Source: Halomonas litopenaei (lineage in GTDB: Bacteria; Pseudomonadota; Gammaproteobacteria; Pseudomonadales; Halomonadaceae). Taken from it: 64,000 bases of DNA. The stretch's first letter is position 1. The number at the start of each line of letters is the position of its first letter. A program made the translations under genes and the position numbers. The stretch lies in the NCBI RefSeq assembly GCF_017303055.1, contig NZ_JAEKJT010000001.1:124001-188000 (forward strand), read 5' to 3'. The notes below the pieces were generated by a model. It was not told the origin of the DNA. It saw only the letters and a list, made by a program, of their open reading frames with translations, and ran no database searches. Of this stretch, positions 18,541 through 25,866 are shown piece after piece.

Positions 18541-19725
18541 TCAGTCGATCAGCTCTACCGCGACGGCCGTCGCTTCGCCGCCACCGATGCACAGGCTGGC
18601 GATACCGCGTTTGCCGCCCTTGGTGCGCAGGGCATGGATCAGGGTAGCAATAATCCGGGAGCCGGTAGAGCCCACCGGGTGGCCCTGGGCGCAGGCGCCA
18701 CCGAAGACGTTGACCTTGTCGTGGGGCAGTCCGAGATCATCCATGGCCATCAGCGTGACCACCGCAAAGGCTTCGTTGATCTCGAACAGGTCAACATCGT
18801 CGACCTTCCAGTCAAGCTTCTTCATCAGGCTGTCGATGGCCCCGACCGGGGCGATGGTGAACTCGCTCGGATGACGTGAGTGGGTGCTGTGTCCCACCAT
18901 GCGAGCCAACGGCACAGCGCCGAGTCGATCGGCCGCTGCCCGAGTCGACAGGATCAGCGCAGAGGCGCCATCGGAGATGGAGCTGGCATTGGCGGCGGTA
19001 ATGGTGCCGTCCTTGGCAAAGGCCGGTCGCAGGGAGCGGATCTTGTCGAGGCGAGCCTGGAAGGGTTGTTCGTCCTGCTCGACCAGACTATCGCCCTGGC
19101 GGCTGGTGATGGTCACCGGAGCCATCTCGGCGATCAGGTGTCCAGCCTTGGTGGCCTGCATGGCGCGCTCAAGAGAGGCGATCGCGAAATCGTCCATGCG
19201 TTCCCGGTCATAGCCGCGCTCATTGGCCACGTCCTGGGCAAACCCGCCCATCAGGCGACCGGTCTCGGCGTCCTCGAGCCCATCAAGGAACATGTGATCC
19301 TTGAGTTCGCCATGGCCAAGGCGATAGCCGCTGCGCGCCTTCGTCAAGACATGAGGTGCGTTGGACATGGACTCCATGCCTCCGGCCAGCATCACCTCGG
19401 CCGTGCCGGCCTTGATCAGGTCGTGGGCCAGCATGGTGGCCTTCATGCCGGAACCACATAGCTTGTTGATCGTGGTGGCGCCGCGCTGGTCGGGAATGCC
19501 TGCCTGACGCATGGCCTGACGCGCTGGCCCTTGCTTGACGCCCGCCGGCAGAACGCAGCCAAAGATGCCTTCTTCAATGGCGTCGGGGGGAATGGCGGCT
19601 CGTTCGATAGCCGCGGCGATCGCGCAGGCGGCCAGTTCTGGAGCGGTCTTGCTGGAAAGAGAACCGAGCATGCCGCCCATGGGCGTACGGGCGGCGGCAA
19701 GAAAGACGATGTCGTTCGGGTGCAT
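18541..19725 (-). CDS. Acetyl-CoA acetyltransferase (thiolase)
   Basis: A 394-residue thiolase. The acyl-accepting Cys90 is in NKLCGSGMKA. The NEAF motif, the GHPVGSTGSR block and the C-terminal proton-shuttle cysteine in SLCIGGG are all present. It belongs to the biosynthetic/acetoacetyl-CoA type (AtoB/PhaA-like) by length and motifs. It either condenses two acetyl-CoA or cleaves 3-ketoacyl-CoA. It is divergent from the TetR gene, and with the genes at 20.9-25.6 kb it completes an acyl-CoA degradation set. Confidence 0.92.
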   Translation of the reverse strand: MHPNDIVFLAAARTPMGGMLGSLSSKTAPELAACAIAAAIERAAIPPDAIEEGIFGCVLPAGVKQGPARQAMRQAGIPDQRGATTINKLCGSGMKATMLAHDLIKAGTAEVMLAGGMESMSNAPHVLTKARSGYRLGHGELKDHMFLDGLEDAETGRLMGGFAQDVANERGYDRERMDDFAIASLERAMQATKAGHLIAEMAPVTITSRQGDSLVEQDEQPFQARLDKIRSLRPAFAKDGTITAANASSISDGASALILSTRAAADRLGAVPLARMVGHSTHSRHPSEFTIAPVGAIDSLMKKLDWKVDDVDLFEINEAFAVVTLMAMDDLGLPHDKVNVFGGACAQGHPVGSTGSRIIATLIHALRTKGGKRGIASLCIGGGEATAVAVELID

Positions 19726-19865
19726 GGCGTGCCTCCTGTGACCTTGATGGCCTGGCCCGTTAAGGACCGGCCATGACGGTATTGTGGTTGTTGGCTATCG
19801 CGAGCTGGCGCCTGCGGAAGACCTTCAGTGTGGCCCAGCCCGGCGAGATGCGCTTGCGGGTCCCT

Positions 19866-19893
19866 GGCGTTGACAGGATCACTCGGCGTTGAC
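19866..19893. repeat. Direct repeat GGCGTTGAC in the thiolase-tetR intergenic region
   Basis: GGCGTTGAC occurs at 19866-19874 and 19885-19893, a 19-bp period (about two helical turns). Each copy contains a -35-like TTGAC. TATGCT at 19907-19912 could be the -10 for the rightward tetR gene, but neither copy is ideally spaced. Confidence 0.4.
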
Positions 19894-19925
19894 CCTGAGG
19901 GTGCGCTATGCTTCCCTCATCAAAA

Positions 19926-19941
19926 CCAAGCAAGCGCTAGT
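19926..19941. promoter_or_regulatory. Candidate TetR operator, autoregulatory copy
   Basis: Read on minus the site is ACTAGCGCTTGCTTGG. Its core TAGCGCTTGCT recurs at the palindrome before the acyl-CoA synthetase operon (20842-20857). The site ends 10 bp before the tetR start codon, which suggests self-repression. Confidence 0.6.
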
Positions 19942-19951
19942 GTAACTGTCG

Positions 19952-20527
19952 ATGAATGTAATGAATGACTCGCCTCGCCGCAAGGAGCTGATCCGCCTCG
20001 CTGCCCAGCTGTTTGTCCAGGAAGGCTTCGATCGCACGACCGTGCGCATGCTGGCTCAGGAAATGGGTATCAAGTCGGGTAGCCTGTTCCATCACTTCAG
20101 GGACAAGCAGGAAATTCTGGCCGCTGTCATCGAAGAGGGGACGCAGAATGCCTTGACGCTGGCTCGCGCGGCCCTCGACGACGCAGGCTCAGACCCCTTG
20201 TCTCGGCTGCATGTCATGGCGCGTGCCCATCTGGATACGCTGTTGACCGATCGCAACGCCCACGTCGTCGCACTCTACGAATGGCGACGTCTGGACGACG
20301 CTGCGCGGGATCATCTGACCCACCTGAGGGACGCCTACGAGAGGCTGTGGAACGACGTCATCGATGAGGCCATCGAAGCCGGTCTGGTGGCCGGTGATCG
20401 AGCACTGGTCGCGCGTTTTGTGCTGGGGGCACTGAACTGGACCGTGCGCTGGTACGATCCGGACGGTCCGCGCAGCCCAGAGCAACTGGCCGATGAATTG
20501 GTCAATATGCTGACCCGCCGGAGCTGA
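19952..20527 (+). CDS. TetR/AcrR-family transcriptional regulator
   Basis: A 191-residue regulator. The N-terminal helix-turn-helix is at about residues 20-50 (TTVRMLAQEMGIKSGSLFHHF), followed by an all-helical ligand domain (about 60-190). Its position between a divergent thiolase and the acyl-CoA synthetase operon, and a shared palindrome in both promoters, suggest that it represses these genes and responds to an acyl-CoA. The ligand is not readable from sequence. Start ATG 19952, or ATG 19961 three codons later; neither has a clear ribosome-binding site. Confidence 0.87.
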   Translation: MNVMNDSPRRKELIRLAAQLFVQEGFDRTTVRMLAQEMGIKSGSLFHHFRDKQEILAAVIEEGTQNALTLARAALDDAGSDPLSRLHVMARAHLDTLLTDRNAHVVALYEWRRLDDAARDHLTHLRDAYERLWNDVIDEAIEAGLVAGDRALVARFVLGALNWTVRWYDPDGPRSPEQLADELVNMLTRRS

Positions 20528-20841
20528 GCGTCACCTTTCCAGCGTCTTGGAGCGCTATCCCGGGGTAGGGGGCTCAGGCGAAAGGCTCCCCCTCCAGTGA
20601 TCCCCACTCAATGAGTTCATCTCATTGGTCCTCACTCCGTGAGCTCCTTTCAATGAGCGCCTCTGGGTGACTCCCTTCTGTTCACTCGCATTGCCTTTGC
20701 TCATCTCCCCTCTTTCGTTGGCATGAGTTTCCCCCTGAATCCTGTCTGCAGCGGCGCTGATATCCTGGCGGCGGTGTCAGGCTAGACGATGGTCTATCCC
20801 GGTTGTGCTTGTCACTCCTGTACGAAGGATCTAGTTTTCAC

Positions 20842-20857
20842 CCTAGCGCTTGCTAGG
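20842..20857. promoter_or_regulatory. Candidate TetR operator before the acyl-CoA synthetase operon
   Basis: CCTAGC-GCTT-GCTAGG is an inverted repeat with perfect 6-bp arms. The core TAGCGCTTGCT is shared with the site before tetR on the opposite strand. It lies 72 bp before the acyl-CoA synthetase start. Confidence 0.65.
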
Positions 20858-20873
20858 TTTACGCTTACGTCAA
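20858..20873. promoter_or_regulatory. Second inverted repeat, possible MerR-type (LiuR-like) site
   Basis: TTTACG and CGTCAA (reverse complement TTGACG) flank CTTA and match at 5 of 6 positions. The form resembles sites of MerR-type regulators of branched-chain and fatty acyl-CoA genes. It abuts the TetR palindrome. This is a low-confidence pattern match. Confidence 0.3.
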
Positions 20874-20929
20874 CGGAATGCTTGGGCCAGGGCAGCGCTC
20901 TCCAACAATCACAACGTAAGAGGCACGTC

Positions 20930-22582
20930 ATGAGCCATGCCACACTCCCATCGGCCGAGTCCTATCGCGAGACGTTTGATATACAGCAGGTGATTGACCG
21001 CTTGGACGATCATGGTGACGGTTGCCTCAACGCTTACTATGCCTGCTGTGGGCGTCATGTAGCGCAGGGCCGTGGCGAGGTTCTGGCGTTGGTGCACGAA
21101 GCACCGGATGGGTCCGTTACACGCCTGAGCTATCGCGAACTGGATAGCCTGAGCGCACGTCTCGCCGCTTGGATGTCGGCCCAGGGGCTGGCAGCAGGGG
21201 ACCGTATCGCCTGCATGCTGCCGCGCTCGCCCCAGCTGTTGATCGCAGTGTTGGCGAGCTGGCGGCTGGGGGCCGTGTATCAGCCATTGTTTACAGCATT
21301 TGGCCCGGATGCCGTGGACTATCGTCTCGGGCGAGCCGATACCAAGCTGGTTATCACCGATGGCGCCAATCGTCACAAGTTTGACGGTCTGGCGTCCTGT
21401 CCCCCGGTGCTGGCGCTGGGGGGCGCCAGCGAGGCGCATCCGCAGGATCTCGACTGGGATCACGCCCTGTCCAGTGAGCCATCGTCGGCTACGCCACCGC
21501 GCCTTGGCCCTGAGCAGCCGTTCCTGCAGATGTTTACGTCAGGCACGGTCGGCAAGCCCAAGGGGGTTGCCGTGCCGCTCTCCGCGATGCCTGCCTTTGC
21601 ACTGTATATGGAGCTGGCCGTCGACCTGCGTGGGGAGGATCGCTTCTGGAACATGGCAGATCCCGGCTGGGCCTATGGCCTCTATTACGCGATCACCGGA
21701 CCCTTGCTGTTGGGCGTGACCACGCATTTTTGCGAGGCCGGCTTCAGTGCCGAAGGCGCACTGGCCTTCATGCAGCGCCATGACATCACCAACTTTGCCG
21801 CCGCTCCGACCGCCTATCGTTTGATGAAGGCGTCCGGGCTCTTTGATCAGGCGCACGAGACACTGTCGTTGCGGGCGGCGAGTTCCGCCGGGGAGCCGCT
21901 GAATACCGAAGTGGTCAACTGGGTCGAAAGGGCGCTGGGCTGCGCGGTGATGGATCACTATGGCCAGACCGAAACGGGCATGACCTGCAACAACCATCAT
22001 TGTCTCGACCATCCTAAGCATGTCGGCGGCATGGGCGTGCCAATGCCGGGCTATCGCCTGGTGATTCTTGATGCGGAATATAACGAGCTGCCGCCGGGCG
22101 AGCCCGGTGTGCTTGCCGTCGACGTGGCGAGGTCGCCGGCGCATTTCTTTCCCGGCTATACCTGGCAGGAAAAGCATCCGTTTGCCGAGGGCTACTACTT
22201 GACGGGAGATGTGGTCATCCGCAACGACGACGGCAGTTTTCAGTTTGCCGGAAGAGATGACGACATCATCACTACCGCAGGTTATCGGGTAGGCCCGACC
22301 GATGTGGAAAACTCGGTATTGACCCATCCTGCCGTGGCGGAGTCGGCTGCGGTGGGGCAACCCGATGATATTCGTGGGGAAATCATCAAGTCCTACGTGG
22401 TGCTCCGGGAGGGCTTCGAGGCCAGTGATGAGCTTGCCGAGGATATCCGCCAGCAGGTCAGAGAGCGCCTGTCGACCCACGCCTTTCCAAGGGTGATCGA
22501 GTTTGTCGATGAACTACCCAAGACCCCCAGTGGCAAGATTCAGCGTTTCAAGTTGAGGGCCGATGCTGCCGCCAAGGCGTGA
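20930..22582 (+). CDS. AMP-forming acyl-CoA synthetase
   Basis: A 550-residue enzyme that activates a carboxylic acid with ATP and CoA. It has the P-loop-like TSGTVGKPKG, the A5 motif DHYGQTETGM, the hinge FAGRDDDIITTAGYRVGP and a C-terminal PKTPSGKIQRF with the conserved lysine. Overall it resembles acetyl-CoA-synthetase-like medium/short-chain ligases more than FadD. The start ATG 20930 lies 8 nt after AAGAGG; an in-frame start at 20789 would place the operator inside the gene. A hairpin follows at 22602, before the dehydrogenase gene. Confidence 0.88.
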   Translation: MSHATLPSAESYRETFDIQQVIDRLDDHGDGCLNAYYACCGRHVAQGRGEVLALVHEAPDGSVTRLSYRELDSLSARLAAWMSAQGLAAGDRIACMLPRSPQLLIAVLASWRLGAVYQPLFTAFGPDAVDYRLGRADTKLVITDGANRHKFDGLASCPPVLALGGASEAHPQDLDWDHALSSEPSSATPPRLGPEQPFLQMFTSGTVGKPKGVAVPLSAMPAFALYMELAVDLRGEDRFWNMADPGWAYGLYYAITGPLLLGVTTHFCEAGFSAEGALAFMQRHDITNFAAAPTAYRLMKASGLFDQAHETLSLRAASSAGEPLNTEVVNWVERALGCAVMDHYGQTETGMTCNNHHCLDHPKHVGGMGVPMPGYRLVILDAEYNELPPGEPGVLAVDVARSPAHFFPGYTWQEKHPFAEGYYLTGDVVIRNDDGSFQFAGRDDDIITTAGYRVGPTDVENSVLTHPAVAESAAVGQPDDIRGEIIKSYVVLREGFEASDELAEDIRQQVRERLSTHAFPRVIEFVDELPKTPSGKIQRFKLRADAAAKA

Positions 22583-22601
22583 CGCCTGGCGCCATCTTCT
22601 G

Positions 22602-22627
22602 ACGCCCCGAGGGAGCCCTCGGGGCGT
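22602..22627 (+). terminator. Hairpin between acyl-CoA synthetase and dehydrogenase genes
   Basis: ACGCCCCGAGGG (22602-22613) is complementary to CCCTCGGGGCGT (22616-22627), giving an 11-bp stem with a tight loop, followed by GTGTTGTC. The stem is strong but the T-run is poor, so partial termination or an mRNA-processing role is possible. Confidence 0.6.
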
Positions 22628-22666
22628 GTGTTGTCAAGCACGTCTGGTAAAGAGAGAGAACACTTC

Positions 22667-23434
22667 ATGGATATCAACGATGCCACCTTTGTGATCACCG
22701 GCGCTGGCTCCGGGCTTGGTGCTGCCTGTGCCAAGAGACTGGTGGCAGCCGGAGCCCAGGTGGTGCTGTGCGACCTCAGTGACAAGATCGACCAGCAGGC
22801 CAAGGACCTGGGTGAGAGTGCTATCGCCATGCACGCCGACGTCACCTCAGCAGACGACATGCAGGCGGTGTTCGATGCGGCACGTCAGCATGGCGAGCGC
22901 GAGGGGGTCGACGGCGTCATCCACTGCGCCGGCGTGGTCAGCGTGGCCAAGCTGGTGGATCGCCATGGCCTTCCTGCCGACCTGGAGGCCTACGCCCGGA
23001 CCATCCAGATCAATCTTGTGGGGACCTTCAACGTGATGCGCCTGGCCGCGGCGACGATGGTACACAACAGCCCAGGTCAGGACGGTGAACGGGGGGTCAT
23101 TATCAATACCGCGTCCGTGGCCGCTTTTGACGGCCAGGTAGGGCAGTGTGCCTATAGTGCGTCCAAGGCAGGGGTGGTCGGCATGAGTCTGCCCGCCGCC
23201 AGGGAATTGTCACGCCATGGGGTGCGGGTAATGGCGATTGCCCCAGGGGTATTCGAGACGCCGATGATGGCCGATATCCCTGAGGACGCCGTCGCAGCGC
23301 TGTCGCAAGCCGTGCCGTTTCCCAAGCGGCTGGGCAAGCCGGATGAGTTCGCCCGGCTGGCCGAGCAGATCATTACCAACAGCATGCTCAATGGCGAGGT
23401 CATTCGCCTGGATGGCGGTATTCGCATGCAGTAA
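22667..23434 (+). CDS. Short-chain 3-hydroxyacyl-CoA dehydrogenase (HSD17B10-like)
   Basis: A 255-residue SDR. The NAD-binding TGAGSGLG is at residues 11-18, D-V (residues 57-58) precedes the first insert, and the catalytic Tyr163-x3-Lys167 is in YSASK. Its sequence resembles type-2 3-hydroxyacyl-CoA dehydrogenases, which oxidise 3-hydroxyacyl-CoA or 2-methyl-3-hydroxybutyryl-CoA with NAD+. It supplies the step before the thiolase at 18.5-19.7 kb. GAGAGAG lies before ATG 22667. The exact acyl substrate cannot be told from sequence. Confidence 0.85.
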   Translation: MDINDATFVITGAGSGLGAACAKRLVAAGAQVVLCDLSDKIDQQAKDLGESAIAMHADVTSADDMQAVFDAARQHGEREGVDGVIHCAGVVSVAKLVDRHGLPADLEAYARTIQINLVGTFNVMRLAAATMVHNSPGQDGERGVIINTASVAAFDGQVGQCAYSASKAGVVGMSLPAARELSRHGVRVMAIAPGVFETPMMADIPEDAVAALSQAVPFPKRLGKPDEFARLAEQIITNSMLNGEVIRLDGGIRMQ

Positions 23435-23643
23435 TGCGCAGTGTGCCGGCTAGGCGCGGGCGACGGCCGTCTCGTCGGCTGTCACCCACAGGGTGATGGC
23501 GTAGCGTCAGTGACCAAGATGCCTGTGGTGCCAGTACGACCGACGACAGGACGGGTGATCAAGGCATGGCTGACCATGGTGCCAGGGACGATCGTGCCAT
23601 CGACACTCAGTGTCTCTGGGATGCCAAGGGTTCAAACGAACGC

Positions 23644-23673
23644 TTGACTTGTGGTCGGTTGCGCCGCTATTTT
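23644..23673 (+). promoter_or_regulatory. Sigma70-like promoter of the acyl-CoA dehydrogenase gene
   Basis: TTGACT (23644-23649) and TATTTT (23668-23673) are separated by 18 bp. The -10 overlaps the left arm of the PsrA-like palindrome, so binding there would block RNA polymerase. Confidence 0.6.
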
Positions 23674-23690
23674 CAAACACATGTTTGAAA
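23671..23690. promoter_or_regulatory. PsrA/FadR-like operator palindrome
   Basis: TTTCAAACA (23671-23679), two central bases CA, and TGTTTGAAA (23682-23690) form a perfect inverted repeat. PsrA, the TetR-type fatty-acid sensor of pseudomonads and relatives, recognises CAAAC-N2-4-GTTTG sites, which this contains. It overlaps the -10 and lies 53 bp before the start codon. Confidence 0.75.
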
Positions 23691-23743
23691 GCCCGATGAG
23701 CCATGGTGGCACGGGCATCGCCTCGGATCGACAGGAGTGACCC

Positions 23744-25555
23744 ATGCCAGATTATCAGGCACCGCTGCGCGACATGCGCTTCGTGATGGATGAGCTGTTC
23801 GACTATCCGGCTCATTACGCCCGCTTGCCCGCTGGCGACGACGTTTCGCCAGACGTGGTGTCTGCCATTCTGGACGAGGGAGCGCGCTTTGCGCGTGAAG
23901 TGTTGCTGCCGTTGAATCAGAGCGGAGACAAGCAAGGCTGCCGTCTGCAAGACGGCGATGTAAAGGCCCCCGACGGCTTTCGTGACGCCTATCGTCAGTA
24001 CGTCGATGGCGGCTGGCCCGGGTTGGCCGCAGAGCCCGAGCATGGTGGCCAGGGCTTGCCGCCGTCTCTGTCGATGCTGTTGTCGGAAATGATCTGTGCA
24101 GCCAACCTCTCCTGGGGCATGTATCCCGGCCTGTCTCACGGTGCAGCAGATGCGCTGCGCCATCACGGCACGCCGGAGCAACAGCGGGTCTATCTGACCA
24201 AACTGGTGGAGGGCAGCTGGACGGGCACCATGTGCCTGACAGAGCCCCATTGCGGCACAGACCTTGGCCTGATCAAGACCAAGGCTACGCCGGACGAGCA
24301 GGGCGGCTACCGCATCAGTGGCACCAAGATCTTCATTTCTGCGGGCGACCACGATCTTTCCGACAACATCGTGCACCTGGTGCTGGCCAAGTTGCCGGAT
24401 GCGCCGGAGGGTTCCAAAGGCATCTCGCTGTTCCTCGTCCCCAAGTTTCTGCCCGATGCCGCGGGTGAGCCCGGTCAGCGCAATGGCGTGACCTGCGGTT
24501 CGTTGGAACACAAGATGGGGATTCACGGCAATGCCACCTGCGTCATGAATTTCGATGGCGCCACGGGGTACCTGATCGGAGCTCCCAACAAGGGACTCGC
24601 CTGCATGTTCACGATGATGAATGCGGCCCGGATCGGGGTGGGCATTCAGGGGCTGGGCCTGGCCGAGGCCAGCTTCCAGAACGCGCTGAGCTATGCCCGT
24701 GAGCGGCTGCAGATGCGCGCGCTATCTGGGCCCAAGGCGCCGGAGAAGGCCGCGGATCCGATCATTGTGCATCCCGACGTGCGGCGCATGCTGTTGACCC
24801 AGAAAGCCATCGCAGAAGGCGGTCGGATGCTGGTGCTGTATACCGCTCAGCTGATCGATGTGGTCGAACAGACGTCGGCAGGGGAAGAGCGGGAGCGCGC
24901 CGAAACGCTGTTGGGGTTACTGACGCCCATCGTCAAGGCATTTCTGACCGAGCTGGGCTTCGAGGCAACCAATGAAGGCGTACAGGTCTTCGGTGGACAC
25001 GGTTTCATTCACGAGTGGGGGATGGAGCAGCTGGTGCGGGACGCCAGGATTACCCGTCTCTACGAGGGCACCACTGGCATCCAGGCCCTCGATCTGCTTG
25101 GACGCAAGGTGCTGATGAACCAAGGCGAAAGCCTGAAGGTGTTCACCAAGGAGATCCATCTGTTCTGCAAGGCGGAAGCAGACAACGAGGACATGGCCGC
25201 CTTTGTTGCTCCTCTGGCTAAGTTGAACAGTCAGTGGGGCGAACTGACCATGGCGATCGGGATGAAGGCGATCAATGATCGGGAGGAAGTCGGCGCGGCG
25301 TCGGTGGACTACCTGATGTATTCCGGCTACATCACCTTGGCCTATCTGTTCGCCAAAGCGGTGAAGGCATCCCGCCAGGCGCTGGCACAGTCGCCAACCG
25401 ATGCGGCCTTCTACGAGGCCAAGATCCATACCGCCCGTTTCTACTTCGAGCGCCTGTTGCCGCGCACCAGAGCCCACGCCGCGCAGATGCAGTCAGGTGC
25501 AGAGAGCCTGATGGGATTGGATGAAGGGGCCTTTGGCCTGGGCTTCGAGCGGTAG
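23744..25555 (+). CDS. Acyl-CoA dehydrogenase (long form, DmdC/FadE5-like)
   Basis: A 603-residue FAD enzyme with N-terminal, middle and C-terminal acyl-CoA dehydrogenase domains plus an extra C-terminal helical domain. Evidence includes the opening APLRDMRFVMDEL block typical of this roughly 600-residue class, the FAD/substrate motif MCLTEPHCGTDLG, and the catalytic glutamate Glu441 in RLYEGTTGIQ. It introduces the 2,3 double bond in acyl-CoA and passes electrons to ETF. The subfamily includes DmdC (methylmercaptopropionyl-CoA) and broad fatty-acyl enzymes; the operator suggests fatty-acid control. It is monocistronic, ending at a strong terminator. Confidence 0.93.
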   Translation: MPDYQAPLRDMRFVMDELFDYPAHYARLPAGDDVSPDVVSAILDEGARFAREVLLPLNQSGDKQGCRLQDGDVKAPDGFRDAYRQYVDGGWPGLAAEPEHGGQGLPPSLSMLLSEMICAANLSWGMYPGLSHGAADALRHHGTPEQQRVYLTKLVEGSWTGTMCLTEPHCGTDLGLIKTKATPDEQGGYRISGTKIFISAGDHDLSDNIVHLVLAKLPDAPEGSKGISLFLVPKFLPDAAGEPGQRNGVTCGSLEHKMGIHGNATCVMNFDGATGYLIGAPNKGLACMFTMMNAARIGVGIQGLGLAEASFQNALSYARERLQMRALSGPKAPEKAADPIIVHPDVRRMLLTQKAIAEGGRMLVLYTAQLIDVVEQTSAGEERERAETLLGLLTPIVKAFLTELGFEATNEGVQVFGGHGFIHEWGMEQLVRDARITRLYEGTTGIQALDLLGRKVLMNQGESLKVFTKEIHLFCKAEADNEDMAAFVAPLAKLNSQWGELTMAIGMKAINDREEVGAASVDYLMYSGYITLAYLFAKAVKASRQALAQSPTDAAFYEAKIHTARFYFERLLPRTRAHAAQMQSGAESLMGLDEGAFGLGFER

Positions 25556-25633
25556 TCGTAAACCGTACCGGCCTCTGCGTGTCGTCGCTGCGGTCGGTCA
25601 ATCGAGCTCTCTCGGTCAGGTGACTGATCGTTG

Positions 25634-25661
25634 GCGGCGAGCCTGGCTCGCCGCTTTTTTT
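25634..25661 (+). terminator. Rho-independent terminator of the acyl-CoA dehydrogenase gene
   Basis: GCGGCGAGC (25634-25642) and GCTCGCCGC (25646-25654) form a perfect 9-bp stem with loop CTG, followed by seven T residues. Confidence 0.92.
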
Positions 25662-25713
25662 ATCTGTTGTCGATCGACTGGCCAGCGCCTGTATCGGTCT
25701 GTGAGTTATCTGA

Positions 25714-25749
25714 TATCAGTGAAGTCATAAACATCAGACTACACTGATA
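25714..25749. promoter_or_regulatory. Inverted repeat upstream of siaA, possible operator
   Basis: TATCAGTG (25714-25721) and CACTGATA (25742-25749) are perfect complements 20 bp apart; the left arm lies within a TGATATCA palindrome (25711-25718). The site is AT-richer than its surroundings and lies 118 bp before siaA. No regulator can be named. Confidence 0.4.
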
Positions 25750-25866
25750 AGCGCGTTCATTAGCGGACATAGGGGTTTCATGGCATGATGCGCCGTACTG
25801 CATACTCCTTAAGTGAAAAAGCATGGAAGATTTGTTTCGTCTCTGGATATCTGCCAAGGAGGCACG

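Larger units (their letters stand above)
20528..20929. other. Gene-free stretch with repeats and operators before the acyl-CoA synthetase gene
   Basis: No gene is seen. CAATGAG (20609-20615) and CTCATTG (20621-20627) form a 7-bp stem with a 5-nt loop, and a third CAATGAG is at 20651-20657. The right half holds the operator palindrome at 20842-20857 and a second inverted repeat at 20858-20873. AAGAGG shortly before 20930 is the ribosome-binding site. Confidence 0.6.
23435..23743. other. Gene-free stretch with the promoter and operator of the acyl-CoA dehydrogenase gene
   Basis: No coding potential is seen. The right end holds a sigma70-like promoter (23644-23673) overlapped by a perfect palindrome (23671-23690). 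AGGAG at about 23731 is the ribosome-binding site of the next gene. Confidence 0.6.
25556..25866. other. Gene-free stretch: terminator, then control region of the sia operon
   Basis: It contains the terminator at 25634-25661, the inverted repeat at 25714-25749 and a perfect AAGGAGG ribosome-binding site at 25857-25863. No small gene is apparent. Confidence 0.6.
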
